Of a stretch of 64,000 nt of DNA, positions 1-11,545 are shown piece by piece. The translations under genes and the position numbers were made by a program. Each line of letters begins with the position of its first letter. Within the stretch, counting starts at the first letter, position 1. A model generated the notes under the pieces. The model was given only the letters and a program-made list of their open reading frames with translations. It did not search any database and was not told where the DNA came from. The DNA comes from Tamarix chinensis (taxonomy: Eukaryota; Streptophyta; Magnoliopsida; Caryophyllales; Tamaricaceae): NCBI GenBank assembly GCA_030549775.1, contig CM060180.1:31903090-31967089 (forward strand), in the 5' to 3' direction.

Positions 1-3000
1 AAAGCGATCCAAACATCTTAAAAGGGTAGATGTTCCAGAGCTCAGGGTAGAACTCATGCAATCTGCCTCACCATTGCAGTACTGAGACTTCATGGATGCC
101 ATTTTTCCAGGTTAGCTGGGCTCTAAGTCCAAAGAGAAATCAATACAAGGGTCATATGTTGTAGAAGTAAAGCCACAAGCCATACACATGACATCAGATC
201 TCAAAAGTCCTGAAAATACTCTGTGGGCAATGCAACAGTCTCCGCTGTCTGCAGCAGCCAAAAAAAACATGGAATGATAGGGTTCACACCATTGGATCAT
301 AAAAAAATAACACAGAATGCAACATAAAAAAATTGCAAGTTATAATGGCAGACGTTTGCAACAAAGATTTCATCTTTTTGCTTTGCTCCACCAGACATGA
401 AAAAAGGCAGATGCATGAGAGCAGAGAAAATTGTTATTTGCCACATGAAACAGCAAAGTTTATTGAGAAAATATGAACAGCATAACCACCTTCATTTATT
501 TAATCACTAAGAAATAAAGATACCTTGCAAACAAAAAAGCCATGAATCCACCCACCAGCATACTGAAGCAGCACACTGGCATCTCAGTTAAAAGTAGGTC
601 CGCATATCATCATAAACAAGTTTGGATGTTGTTTTCCTCACTTTCAACAGATTACAGTAAACATGACATATGATATCACTTTGACCCAGCAATAATTACT
701 GCACAACGATAGTTTAACTGGTTCATTTAGACCCCAAAATGAAAATCCTGACAAAAGGAGACTTAAATGGAAAAAATGAAGAATATTTGAAGCCAATGAA
801 TAAATAAGCCTCGTACCCAGAACGTAATGGTGCAACAACTTCAGATTAATCTAGTAGCTTGAGGAAATGTTCCAGTACTTCATCAAGACAACAAGCTATG
901 CAGCCATATTCTTATCCATTGTTCCCTCAAGAAATAGTGCTCAAAAAGTGTGGACTACTACTAGTCCTATGTTCACTTTCATACTAGGGCAACCCTTTTT
1001 GTCCCAAGCTTGCGATCATCAGTGGTGGACAATAGTAGCCTAAATACAGCATAGATGGAGCCAAGATCAGAACAATTCTGACATAAGAAAATCCTATAAT
1101 GATACTAAGTTAGATGAAGTGAAAACCGTAGAGTAAACTTACTTAAAGCAAGTAGCTTGATAAGAAGAAGCTTGTTATCAGTCTTATTTTTGGCGATAAT
1201 AAAGGATACCTAAACCCAACAACCTGCAGTTAAATCCTGAAGGCCTTTCATCTATAACATCCTGAATCATCTCAGCCAAAATAATACATCTGGAACTGTG
1301 TTGTCATTGTCATATATCAATTCAGAAAGTAGTGATTTTTTATCCAACTTCCTAGATGATAGTGAAACCCATAATGAGACAATATAGACTAAATTCAGAT
1401 CCAAATCACTCAATTATTGTGTTGTTACAGCGTGGGTTGGTCCTCTATATGAATTAGTTTCAGACTTTCCACGAATACCCAATGAGTGAGGACTCCTATA
1501 GATCAGACAATCAGCTGGTCCAAGCGAGCATCCAAGGGAGGTTAAACCCAGTTAGTAACAGTACAAAATGGGTGTGGGCTTGAACACTAAAGATGGTCAG
1601 ACCTACATCATTAACCAAGTGGAATGACCTACACGGTACTGTAGCATCTAAGAAGATGGAGGTTTCCAGCTTCATACACCCAAAACAAATCAGACCCCAG
1701 TTGCAATAAAACTCTAAATGATATGGGACCTATGACCAACAATGTTTTTCGTATTCTGCATCAACGAGAAAATCCTAACATCTAGACAAAAAATTCGCAG
1801 CAACAAACAGTACCTAATTTGCTACAAGTGGTGATATTTCCAAAGAGGGAAATAGAAGACACAGAATCAAAATCCAAAAGTGTGTATCTACAAAAGACAG
1901 AGAGAGACTTCCAATTTAAGGATACCAACATAGATGAAAAGGATAGGGTCTAGCAATGGCCCCATTTTGTCAACTAGCGCAGTAGATATGAACAACATCC
2001 ACCAACCAACAGATTCCACTAGATAAACTGAATGTGCATAAGTACAAGTAACAGAGCACAAGATATCCAGAACATGAATTAATTAGCCGATGGAAGAACA
2101 AAATATGCATAGGATTTCTTATGCTACCATTTTCAGCATATTAAAATAGCTTACCTCCCACCAAAATGAAATAAAATAGTAGGCACGACAAGTAATTTAC
2201 AGAAGAGAAGAGATTTCAGTACCTTAATTGTGGGGCTTGCGACAATCCTTTCCCACCTTTTCATAAATCCCATCGAGTATAGAAATGAAAAATTCATGAG
2301 CATCTTGCTGCTCATATGTCGCCAAATTTGCCGCATGTTGCCACCAACTATAATAACAACGTACCTATAAAAATTAGTACACACACATCTTTAACTTTAA
2401 ACCAAAAATTAACCATAGCTTCTCATTCTCATATCCCACTTCGTTTTCCCTTTTCCCGAGATCATCACTACCTCGTGTGTGAAGACAACTACAGCAAACA
2501 AATGAGAAAAGCAGAAACTTGATCATAAATAAGAAACCACTTCACACCATTCATCCCTCTAATGTACACCAATATAAAGCACACTGAAAATATGGACAAA
2601 AATCTCTTCTCAATACTGTATAAAGAATTTCATCTATGTCTCCATCTTTCAAATATTTTTCCTACAAAAAAAAAAGTTTCGCAAAATGGACTCCAAGAAG
2701 AGATTCGCAAAACGTAAGGATCCAAATGCCCACCTGTATAGAAATTTAGCCGGGGTATAAGGACTTCGATTGCCGGAAAAAACTGCAGAAAACAAGGCAT
2801 CCAAATCACAAGCCAAACACAATCTCGCACTGTTATTGTTATGCTCCTTCCTACCTCCAACCCCAGTATTATTCTCCTTCCCGGCTCCAGCTCCACTACT
2901 CCATTTCTTAATCCCATTGTTACTAGCTGCCTGGCAAAAATACCTGCTATGTTTATCACTCAAGAAATAATTCCTCAATGGAGGAGTATGAAGAAATGCT

Positions 3001-3656
3001 TGCAACACTGAATTTATAAAACAAGTACTTCCCAAATTATTCAATCCCCTCAAACCCCAAGGTATCTCTAAACCTGAACCGGACTTTTCATTTGCATCGA
3101 CCTTAGGCAACCGACTGGAATTCTGTGCGATAAAAATCGTTTCTTTAAAATCCGGCGCCCACGAATCGTACTCAATCCTCCTCCTTTTTCGAAGATCCTC
3201 TGGTGGCGGCAGAGGTGGTGGAAGTCGTGGAGGACGAATGAGGTTGCCCACAACGGCGGAAACCACCCCCAGATCGAAATCCACATCATAAACTTGATCA
3301 TTACAGCAACAGCAGAACAACTCCGCCCGATCAACGTCTACTGCAATCTCATGACCCGGATCAGCGTACGTAGCTGCATGAGAAAAGCAGTGGACGGCGG
3401 CACAAGTGACGCAGGCATAAAGACGAGGACTAGAGGTGGATCTACAAGACCCGCATCGTGGGACTTCATTCGGGTCCCGACGAATTGAGGCTTGGCCTAG
3501 ACTCGTCATCAGTTTGGTGGGTCGAAGACATTCCTGTAAGGTTCGAAATGGGATCGCACCGTATTTGGATATGAAGTCAGCAAGGTGTGGACACGGCTGC
3601 GGGAGAGAGATTGTAGATTTTGTAGATGTGGTGGTGGTAGGGTTGGTTTGTGACAT
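1..3656 (-). pseudogene. UBP22: UBP22-like ubiquitin-specific protease, 5' part, two premature stops
   Basis: This is the N-terminal part of a USP22/Ubp8-type deubiquitinase, which in SAGA removes ubiquitin from histone H2B. Three exons can be read: 3656-2734, 2347-2223 and 248 to the window edge. Exon 1 (307 codons) has a UBP-type zinc finger at about residues 22-125, rich in Cys and His, with [15 protein letters not shown]. The catalytic Cys box is [15 protein letters not shown] with C212, followed by [16 protein letters not shown]. Exon 2 supplies EQQDAHEFF. Exon 3 supplies GDCCIAHRVFSG, LRSDVMCMACG and STTYDPCIDFSLDLEP. I chose the start at 3656 because MSQTNP lies close to the usual family N-terminus; an in-frame ATG also exists at 3716. 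TAA interrupts the frame at codon 349 (2224-2226) and codon 395 (112-114). Both are at positions where I recall Gln in relatives, and the frame stays readable afterwards to base 1. The His box and the rest lie outside the window. Family assignment is firm; loss of function is inferred. Confidence 0.85.
249..2222 (-). other. UBP22 intron 2, no feature seen
   Basis: This is a 1974-bp AT-rich intron between the GT donor after exon 2 and the gctgctgcag acceptor before exon 3. I found no coding remnant, terminal repeat or RNA gene in it. Confidence 0.6.
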
Positions 3657-4269
3657 AAGATGAAAAATAGATATAAGCAAATATAGTCCTATGATTGAAC
3701 ATGGAAAGAATCTCAACGTCGAATGAAACCGAGACTAATTTGTAGATGAAAATAAAACTAATCGCATGCCCAGCTCAGAACAAGGATTGATTCAAAAGAT
3801 CTAATGAAGGGCGAGATCGAAAATCAAAACGAAATGCATGCATCCCGATTAGATGGTAGTGGAGTGAAGACGACAGAAGAAGAAGATGATGGTGACCGCT
3901 GACGACATGATTCGGAATCCCCTGTTGAGACTCAAGAGGGTTTTGTGTTTTTTCTTCTTCCTTTGCTTTTTTCTTGCCCTCTCTAGTCTCTTCCTTAGGC
4001 AGGTTCTGTTTTATGTTTAAACTTTAAAGATCTGTCTATTTGAAATAGAAATTAATTGAAAGATTTTTTTTAATAATTTACATACTATTTTTAATAAATA
4101 AAAAATAATATAATAATTAATGAATAAAAGAATAAATAAAAAAATGAAAAAAATAGAATATAAGCATTAACTAATTTAAATAACTTTTTTCTTTACTCAT
4201 CCATCTTAAACACCCAAAATTCTTTACTTATTTTCCCTCATCTAATTTATTTGAATATCGTGGTTGAAT
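3657..4269 (-). promoter_or_regulatory. UBP22 5' flank
   Basis: This is the presumed 5' UTR and promoter of the minus-strand UBP22 locus. It contains a purine/pyrimidine-biased stretch near 3890-3990, then AT-rich DNA. No TATA box could be assigned with confidence. The decayed CACTA transposase begins immediately beyond it, so the intact upstream region is short, about 0.6 kb. Confidence 0.4.
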
Positions 4270-5600
4270 AGTATCTGATAAAAACTCAAAATAAAATTTA
4301 ATTACATCATCCACTAGATAAACCTCAACACTGTATTATTTTAGTTTGTTTGAGTTACTCATATATTTTAAAAACTTTATGAACCTTTGAAATAGTTACA
4401 TCCAATATAAATAAATTGGTCAACATAGTATAACCTCCCTGACCAATTTTACAGTTAAATGCATGATCAAAGAAAGATAGAGAAAAGTATTTTCCGAACT
4501 AGCATAATATAATCACAATCTTTTATTATAATATGTCCAACCCCCGAGAGTTAATAATATTAGCACAAATTTCCTTTTAATTAAAATAAAATTAGGTTTT
4601 AGCACTATAACCACGATTGGGTAAGATGGAGCATATAGCCACCAACATCAAATTTTTGAATGAGAACTTAATAATCATATAATTTCATGCTCATTCACTT
4701 CAAAAAAAATTTATTGAAACAAGGCATTTGATATTTGATTAATATTCTTCTGAAACATTCATTCCATTCAGACACTCATGCAAAGAAAACTTATCTGTTT
4801 TAGAAAGATTATAACATACATAAGGAAAAATATTTTATTCTCTACTTTTTATGAATGTAATTATATTCTTATATACATTTCAATGAGATCCAACCTAGCA
4901 GTTATGTCATCATTAATCTTCTTTGGTACATTTAGAAGTGTATAAATTATACTATAAGATACATTCTTCTCAATGTGTATCACATCAAGACAATGTCACA
5001 TGCAAAAAAAAATATAATATTAAAGATCAAAGAATATTTATCTCTTTTCTCACCCACCTGTTAGAACTAAATTATTGTTCTCTTTTTTAAAAGGCATATT
5101 TAATACCATCACTTTATCAAATACATAGTCTCAAAAGTGGATTTGTAGCTATTGCTTTTTCAACTTTTCCATTAAGATTTTTTTGTCTAAGATAATAATG
5201 ATTTGTAGGCAAGAACTTATGATATCCAAGATAGACAGTCTTCCACTCTTCAGTAATTAGATAAAGTAAGTATTATCCTCACAAATATTGCATGTATAGT
5301 GTCTACACACACTATAACCAGAAAGATTATTGTATGCCAGATAATCATTATCTGTACAAAATAACATGTCTTTCAAGTTAAATGACTTTCAAACATATGC
5401 ATCAAATACTTCAACTCCATGATCCTACATGTATTTTAATTCCTTAAGTGAAGCTAAATAAACATTAATATCATTACCAGGCTTATTTGGATCCAATATA
5501 TGCAAAGATAACATCATACATTTCCATTTCATGCATAATAATGGAGGGAGATAATATGTCACAAAAATTATGACCATAAATTGCAGTTTGTGTTCCCATT
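4270..5600 (-). mobile_element. Decayed CACTA (En/Spm) TNP2-type transposase fragment
   Basis: The minus-strand translation, with many stops and frameshifts, follows the plant TNP2 (transposase_21) protein in order. Near 5560-5450 it reads YYLPPLLCMKW, then PNKPGNDINVYL and a decayed LSGYS. Near 5270-5150 it reads TEEWKTVYLGYHKFLPTNH in a second frame. Near 5000-4850 it reads a decayed form of the conserved HIEKN segment, followed by a TLLN-like segment and ARLDLIEM. Near 4650 it reads MLVAICSILPN. Near 4500-4380 it reads LIMHLTVKLVREVIL followed by a WM(Y)-R-like segment, and near 4320 YLVDDVIKFYFEFL. The N-terminal part is missing where the LTR-like element begins at 5628. No CACTA terminal repeat was located. 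The family call is firm and the copy is clearly non-functional. Confidence 0.85.
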
Positions 5601-5929
5601 AAAAGGGAGCAAAGTGTAAGATGTACATGTAATACCTTGTATTTTGAAATTTAATTTTATTAAGCTTAATTATTTTATTAGTGTAATTTGATATAAATAT
5701 TTAATTATTTTAATTTCAATTCATTTTATGTATTTATCAACGATTTCGACTTCATATTGAATTTAATTAATCGTTGTCATTGCAGATCATTCTAGATAAA
5801 TTCGTTCACGACCATCATTTTCAACGTCACTCCCATGCAAACTTTACACATCGCATGCAACCTTTCGAACTTTTCATGCAAACCCTAAATCCCATGCAAT
5901 CATTAACTTCCATGCAAAACCCTAACTCG

Positions 5930-6250
5930 ACCATGCAAACCCTAATAACTCCATACAAACATTAATACCACCATGCTACTATTAATACCACCATGAAAAC
6001 CCTAATACCACCATGAAAATCCTAATACCACTATACAACCATTAATACCACCATACAACCATTAATACCACTATGCAACCATTAATACCACCATGCAAAC
6101 CCTAATACCACTATGCAACCATTAACACCACCATGCAACCATTAATACCATCATACAAACCCTAATACCACCATGTAAACCCTGATACCGCCATGCAACA
6201 TTACCTCCACGCAAACATTAATACCACCATACAACCCACGATTCCGTCAT
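5930..6250 (+). repeat. About 20-bp minisatellite, ATTAATACCACCATGCAACC type
   Basis: Roughly 15 imperfect tandem units alternate between forms ending CAACC and forms containing AAACCCTAATACC. The unit contains the plant telomere-like string AAACCCTAA, but the period is about 20 bp, so this is an interstitial minisatellite and not a telomere. Confidence 0.8.
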
Positions 6251-6318
6251 ACAAAACCCTAAATTCAATCCACACAAAACCAAAGATTCATCCATCCCAA
6301 ACCCTAGAATAGATCCTC

Positions 6319-6720
6319 TCATACAAAACCATCAATTAGATTCTTCCATACAAAACCATAAATTATATTTTCCCATATAAAACCATAAGTTATATTCTCC
6401 CACACAAAACCATAAATTAGATTCTCCCAATTAGAACCATAAATTATATTCTCCCACACAAAACCATAAATTAGATTCTCCCATATAAAACCATAAATTA
6501 TCTTCTCCCATATAACACCATAAATTGGGTTATCCCATACAAAATCATAATTTAGATTCCCCCATGTAAAATCATAAATTATATTCTTCCACACAAAATC
6601 ATAGATTAAATTCTCTCACACAAAACCATAACGAAACCATAGATTAGATTCTCCCATAAGAAATCATAATTTATATACTTCCACACGAAACCATTAATTA
6701 GATTTTACTCTTCCACACAT
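6319..6720 (+). repeat. 27-bp minisatellite
   Basis: About 14 imperfect units of a 27-bp repeat, typified by CCATAAATTAGATTCTCCCA plus ACACAAAA. Because the period is divisible by three, the minus strand stays open from 6594 to 6319 and would encode a 9-residue repeat of the ENIIYGFVW kind. I treat that frame as a by-product of the repeat and not as a gene. Confidence 0.8.
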
Positions 6721-7139
6721 GGATCATTATAATAATTAGGTCAACTCTCATCCCTTGGTCAAATTCTTTCCCCCGTCCTCCTTTTTCATCTTTTCTCCCG
6801 CACAAACTACATCAATATCCTCACATGCATGCCTTATAGGGTCACAACACATATCATCACATATACATAGTACATATGCCATGCGAATACACGAAAACAT
6901 ACTTCAACTCCACATTATACCACATGAGACATAATTAATAATGATAAACATAGGATACATAGCATGCGAAGCACATAATGCATATAAACACATAAAAGGC
7001 CTTAGTAACACCCTTACCTAAAACGACACCGGTCTTGGAGCACGCTCCTACGCCTCCTTAGGGTTTTGAGTGGTTATACCTATTATGAGGGAAAAGCTAA
7101 AATTAGACTCCCTCCTATCAAAATACTATTAATCACTAA

Positions 7140-7648
7140 CTTAATATAAGACTAGGCTTTTGATAAAATATTAAAATAATAATAGCAAAAGTACCAAAAA
7201 TAATATCAATATTAATATTAACAAGAATAATCGAAATACTAACAATAATAATAAAAAGGGCATTACTCAAAAACATAGTGAAATAAGGGCTTCAACCCCT
7301 TTAATAAAATAATACTAATAATGATAATATTAGTAAAATAAATAACCAAATTTAGTAATAATAATAGTGATGAAATAATAATAATGATGATGATAATAAA
7401 AACCATAATAATAATAATAATAATAATAATAATGGTAATAATAGTAAGGATAATATTTGAAGATAAAAAGAAGTAGGGCTTCCACCCTACATTGAGTAAT
7501 AATAAATTAATAAATAATAATAACACTAATAAGAATAAATACTAATAATAATAAAAATACTAATAACCCTAATAATAATAAGACATGATATTTATAATAA
7601 TACTAATAAAATTTCAAATAAGCACAATAGGATTTCAGCCCTATATAA

Positions 7649-7685
<37 letters not shown>

Positions 7686-7990
7686 GCAAAACTAATAGTA
7701 AAGTAGTTGTAATATTAATAATGGGATAATAGTAATAGTAATTCAAAATAATAATAATAATAATAATAAAATATTAATATTAAAAATAAAGATAATAGCA
7801 ATAATAATAATAATACTAATAATAATAAAATCAAATTAAAAGTTACAACATGGCTTCAGCCCTCAACAGAATAATAATAAAAACATTAATATTAATAACA
7901 ATAATAATACATATTAAAAATGGAAATAATAATAATAATAATAGGATTTATATTAGAACAATTGAAATAAAAAAATTTAAGGCTTTTAAA
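7140..7990 (+). repeat. AAT-rich imperfect microsatellite field
   Basis: This is a near-continuous field of AAT/ATA trinucleotides with pure runs near 7405-7435 and 7650-7685. It is broken by four short, similar spacers that read like GGGCTTCAACCCC or GGCTTCAGCCCT (near 7290, 7475, 7630 and 7855). The spacers suggest that a larger unit was amplified along with the AAT tract. Confidence 0.75.
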
Positions 7991-8373
7991 AATAGGGAAA
8001 AGGGTTGAGAGGGTCTAGGGTTCAACCTTAGGCTGGTGGGGATAGGCGGCACCGACAGTGGTGCACGGCGACGGCCGGAAAAAGAGAAGAAAAATGGGAA
8101 AGTTGAATGTTGGGAAAAAGATAGGGAGAATGGAGGTGGAGTTTGGGCTGTTTAAGAATGCCTAGAGGGAGAGGAGTAGAATGGAGGGGGCGGCACACGC
8201 CGGCGGTGGTGGTGGCCGAATAGAGAAGAAGAAGAGAAAGAGAGGAGGAGAGGGAGGGAGAGGAAAAGAAAGGTAGGGGAAGGTAGAGAAGGATCTGCAG
8301 AAGAGAGTGGGAGGTGAAAGAAGCGGCGGCAGCGGCGGAAGAGGTGGCTAAGGGTGGCGGAGGCAGAAAACAG

Positions 8374-9099
8374 TAGGGTTGTTCATATTATCCGATATCT
8401 GCTTATTTGATCCGATATCCGAAGCGATCCGATCCGAAAAAATAAATAACCGATCCGATTTTTTTTTCAAATCAAATATCCGATCCGGTCAACGAAAAGT
8501 CAAACAAACCAAATATCCGATCTGACAAATACAAATAATATCCGATCTGAAGAAAAATATTTATACATTTTTTTATAATTTTTTATTTTATATATAATTG
8601 TATATAAATAAATTTATATGTTATGTGTATAATTTTTACTTACTTTATTTATTATTTGAGGAAAATTTTAATTTAATTGAAATTATATTTTTAATACAAT
8701 TTCTTTTTAGATATTTATAAAAATAAAAATAAAAATACTCTGCATACCAATAGACTCCATCCACTCCTTTTTTATTTTAGTTTTAACATTGGATATTTGT
8801 TGAGTAAGTCGGATATTTGCTAAGCGAATCGGATATTTGCTTAGCATTCGCTCAACAAAATTGGATAATATGAAATATATTTGTCATTTGGTAATTTTTT
8901 TATATTTGAAATTGTATTCGGATAATATCGGTTATATTTGATATCCGATGATATCCGATCTGAAAATTCAAATATCCGATCTTCCGGATATCCGAAGTTT
9001 CAAATCAAATATCAAATATCATTTTTAGATATCCGAAATTTCAAATATCCGACAATCAAATATCCGAAATATCGGATATTTGAACCATGAATAGCCCTA
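8374..9099 (+). mobile_element. hAT-type non-autonomous transposon, perfect 8-bp TSD
   Basis: The ends are imperfect terminal inverted repeats, TAGGGTTGTTCATATTATCC and the complement of GAACCATGAATAGCCCTA. The 8-bp duplication GAAAACAG is identical at 8366-8373 and 9100-9107. An 8-bp TSD with TAGGG-type TIRs is the hAT signature. The 726-bp interior is non-coding and packed with ATATCCGA motifs in both orientations near each end, probably transposase-binding repeats. It is nested in the element at 5628-10363. Confidence 0.9.
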
Positions 9100-9107
9100 G
9101 AAAACAG

Positions 9108-9960
9108 GGTTGATCGATAAGGCTAATTCACACAGTCGGGGTGGCTTGTGCAGGAAAAATCGAGGGGGATGGATGATTTGGTTAGCTAGAGGGAGGAGCA
9201 AGGAATAGTTCGGTGGCCAGATATGGCGGCAAAGTTGGCCAGAGGCGGCGAACGGGGCGTCTAAAGGGGCAGCAATGTTGGGGAATTCTGGGTAAGCGGC
9301 CAAAACTCGATACAAGGCTCAATCTGGGGTATTTATAGGCTGAAGGGGAAGTTAAGGTCAAAAGGAAAGTGGGGGGAGTGGTAGGAACAAGTGGGCACCG
9401 ACTGATAATGGATGTTGGCAAAAATTCGAATGTGGCGGGAATAGTTGTGCAGGGAGAGAGAGAAGATTGTGCACGAGAAAAAGGGAGGTGGATTGGTTCA
9501 AAAAGGACGACGGGTCAGAGGGAAGAAAGAGGAAGGAAAACGGTCGTAACCGGCGGCGAAATTTTCGGAGGTGGTGGTGAGTTGCAGGTCGGCGTCAACG
9601 GGCTGGGGAAGAAAGAAGAAGAAGATGGGGGGAAAGAACCGGCGGTTCGGCGCAGAAAAGAAAGAAAGAAAAGGAGAGGAGACCAGGCGGTTCGGCGCTT
9701 ATTAAAACACGCGTGCAACGCAGCGTTTAGAAGGAATAAAAGGCTAAAACGCAGTGCGACATTAAAGGAGTTAAGTCTAGGCCGCGCGGGTTGGGCTACG
9801 CCGAAGAAGAAAGGAAGGAGGGAGGGGACTTGGGCCGCGGGAAGGAGGCAAGCCCAAACGGGGAGGGGAGGAAAAAGAAAAAGAAAAGAAGAAGAAAGAA
9901 AAAGGTAGAAAGAAAAGGAAAAAGGAAAAAGGGGAAAAGAAAAATAGGAGGGTTGGATTA
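9108..9960 (+). other. GC-rich, purine-rich block of the LTR-like element
   Basis: This is the right-hand part of the 5628-10363 element and continues from 8000-8365 across the hAT insertion. It is strongly G/A-biased with GGCGGC motifs and ends in a GAAAAGG-rich tail. A 179-codon plus-strand frame (9369-9908) is open only because of the purine bias; its product would be low-complexity Arg/Lys/Gly. I see no protein homology. Confidence 0.5.
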
Positions 9961-10368
9961 AATAAATAAATTAAAATATTTGGGATAGTTAAATAAAATA
10001 ATATTTAAATTCCTTTTTAGGCTAAATTAGGATTTTTAAAAGATTTTTCATAAATTTCATTTTAATTAGTAAATCACCCTAAATTTAATAAATTAAAATA
10101 TTTATAAAATTAACATTAATTTGAAACTATTTTCTCCTTCTTATTTTAAATAAAATAATTTATTTAATTAATTTTAAAAATAAAATCCTAAATTAGCCAA
10201 AATACCCAAATTTTTCTCTAATTAAAATATTTATAAAATTTCTTATTAATTTACCCTAATTAATTTCTTTTTATTTTAATAAAAAAATAAATTATTTAAT
10301 TAATTTTATAATAAAATTTTATTTAATAATAAATAATAAAATTAAAATTTTCGAAGTATTTCACTTAC

Positions 10369-10563
10369 CAAAAAACACTCAGGACTGCATACCACCTTAT
10401 AATTGCATCATGGAGGGCTAACAATCCCGCTGGTGGCTGAATCCCACCCTTAGCATTTCTTAGAACATGAAGGCACGCAGCTCCCTGTGGCGGTGAATTT
10501 AATTCTCCAGTGTCTCCGAGTAGTTGCTCACATTTAGCACTACCAATTTTGGGAATCAAATAA
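10369..10563 (-). other. Exon-like segment of unknown origin
   Basis: On the minus strand this 195-bp segment lies between a plausible acceptor (gtatcag) and a consensus donor (gtaagtg), and one frame is open throughout. Its composition is more GC-balanced than the DNA on either side. The peptide contains SPPQGAACLHVLRNAKGG and ALHDAIIRWYAVLSVFW, which reads like real protein, but I do not recognise the family. It belongs to neither UTP10 (whose stop is at 11971) nor TNP2. The LTR-like element ends only a few bases past the donor. It may be a captured or orphaned exon. Confidence 0.4.
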
Positions 10564-10902
10564 CTGATACACTGATATCATCACAGGGCACGGCTATCTT
10601 AACAATGAGCAAACAGCAAAGTACAACTCCGTTTGGACACTGTCAATAGTCAATACCATGTTCGTCTTCGGCCTCATATCCGATGCACCATGATCCATTA
10701 AATATAATTAGTAGAACTACATCTACATGCATATAATTAATTTTTACCGCTTTAACTAGATACGGTGACGTTTCTGAGAAACTTGATATAGATTCGACTT
10801 TTCTCTAGAGGAAAAGAATAGCTAGACAGGGTAAATGAGGCTTTACCGTAAAAGCTTCAAGTTAACAAAGGGGTGCCCTAAGCTGCTCACAATTCATAGA
10901 GG

Positions 10903-11545
10903 TAGGACTGTTTATGGTTCAAATATCTAAAATTTTAAATATTTAATTGTTGTATGTTCAACATTTCAAATATTTAAAAAGAACGTGATATTTGATTTAA
11001 AACTTTAAATATCCAAACTTTTGGATCGGATACTAAATATAACCGATATTATCTAAATAAAATTTCAAATATAAAAAACCACTAAATCACAAATATATTT
11101 AATATTATTCAATCCACTGAACAAATATCCAATCGATTTAATAAATATCCAACTTACTTAACAAACATTTAATGTTAAAATTAAAATTAAAGCTGATACA
11201 TTACTATATTTAATTAAATTTTATTAGATCTTAAAAAGGACTTATATTAAAAATATAAATTCAACTAAACTAAATTAGTTCAAATACTAAATCAAGTAAA
11301 AATTATACACACACACATCTAAATGTATTTATATATAATTATATATAAAATAAAAGGTATAAAAATATATTAATATTTTTTTCAAATCAAATATTATTTA
11401 TATTTATCATATCAGATATCTAATTTATTTGACTTTTTATTGATCGAATCAAATATTTAACTTTAAAAAAAAAATAGGATCGGTTATTCTTTTTTTATCA
11501 CATTGCTTCGGATATCAAATCTATCGAATAACATAAACATTCCTA
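10903..11545 (-). mobile_element. hAT-type transposon, older relative of the 8374-9099 copy
   Basis: The TIRs are TAGGACTGTTTATGGTTCAA and the complement of ATCGAATAACATAAACATTC-CTA. The left end matches the right end of the 8374-9099 element in reverse, so this is the same family in the opposite orientation and more decayed. The flanking 8-mers CATAGAGG (10895-10902) and CACGGAGG (11546-11553) match at six of eight bases, as expected of an old target duplication. It lies about 425 bp beyond the UTP10 stop codon, possibly inside the 3' UTR. Confidence 0.8.

Larger units (their letters stand above)
5628..10363 (+). mobile_element. Long LTR-like element without internal coding region
   Basis: The 5' end reads TGTAATACC with TTTTGAAATTT following, and the 3' end reads CGAAGTATTTCA. 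The two ends are imperfect inverted copies and show the TG...CA termini of an LTR. Inside, in order, are a C/A-rich minisatellite, a 27-bp minisatellite, AAT repeats, a GC-rich and purine-rich block and an AT-rich tail. This layout broadly resembles the element at 54650-57835, so I read it as a very long solo LTR or a non-autonomous element. The flanking 5-mers (GTACA and CTTAC) do not match, so the exact ends are uncertain. A hAT element is nested at 8374-9099. No gag or pol homology was seen. Confidence 0.5.

Noticed and set aside
112..2226. Alternative genetic code with TAA as Gln
   Set aside because: The genome is clearly plant; UTP10 uses 2139 codons with no internal TAA.
6319..6594. 91-codon minus-strand frame with 9-residue repeats
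   Set aside because: It follows from the 27-bp minisatellite period; no start context or homology supports a gene.
5930..6720. Possible CRISPR-like or telomeric array
   Set aside because: Units are contiguous imperfect minisatellites without unique spacers, and the period is not the 7 bp of plant telomeres.
9369..9908. 179-codon plus-strand frame rich in Arg, Lys and Gly
   Set aside because: It is open because of purine bias in an LTR-like element; the product is low-complexity and has no recognisable domain.
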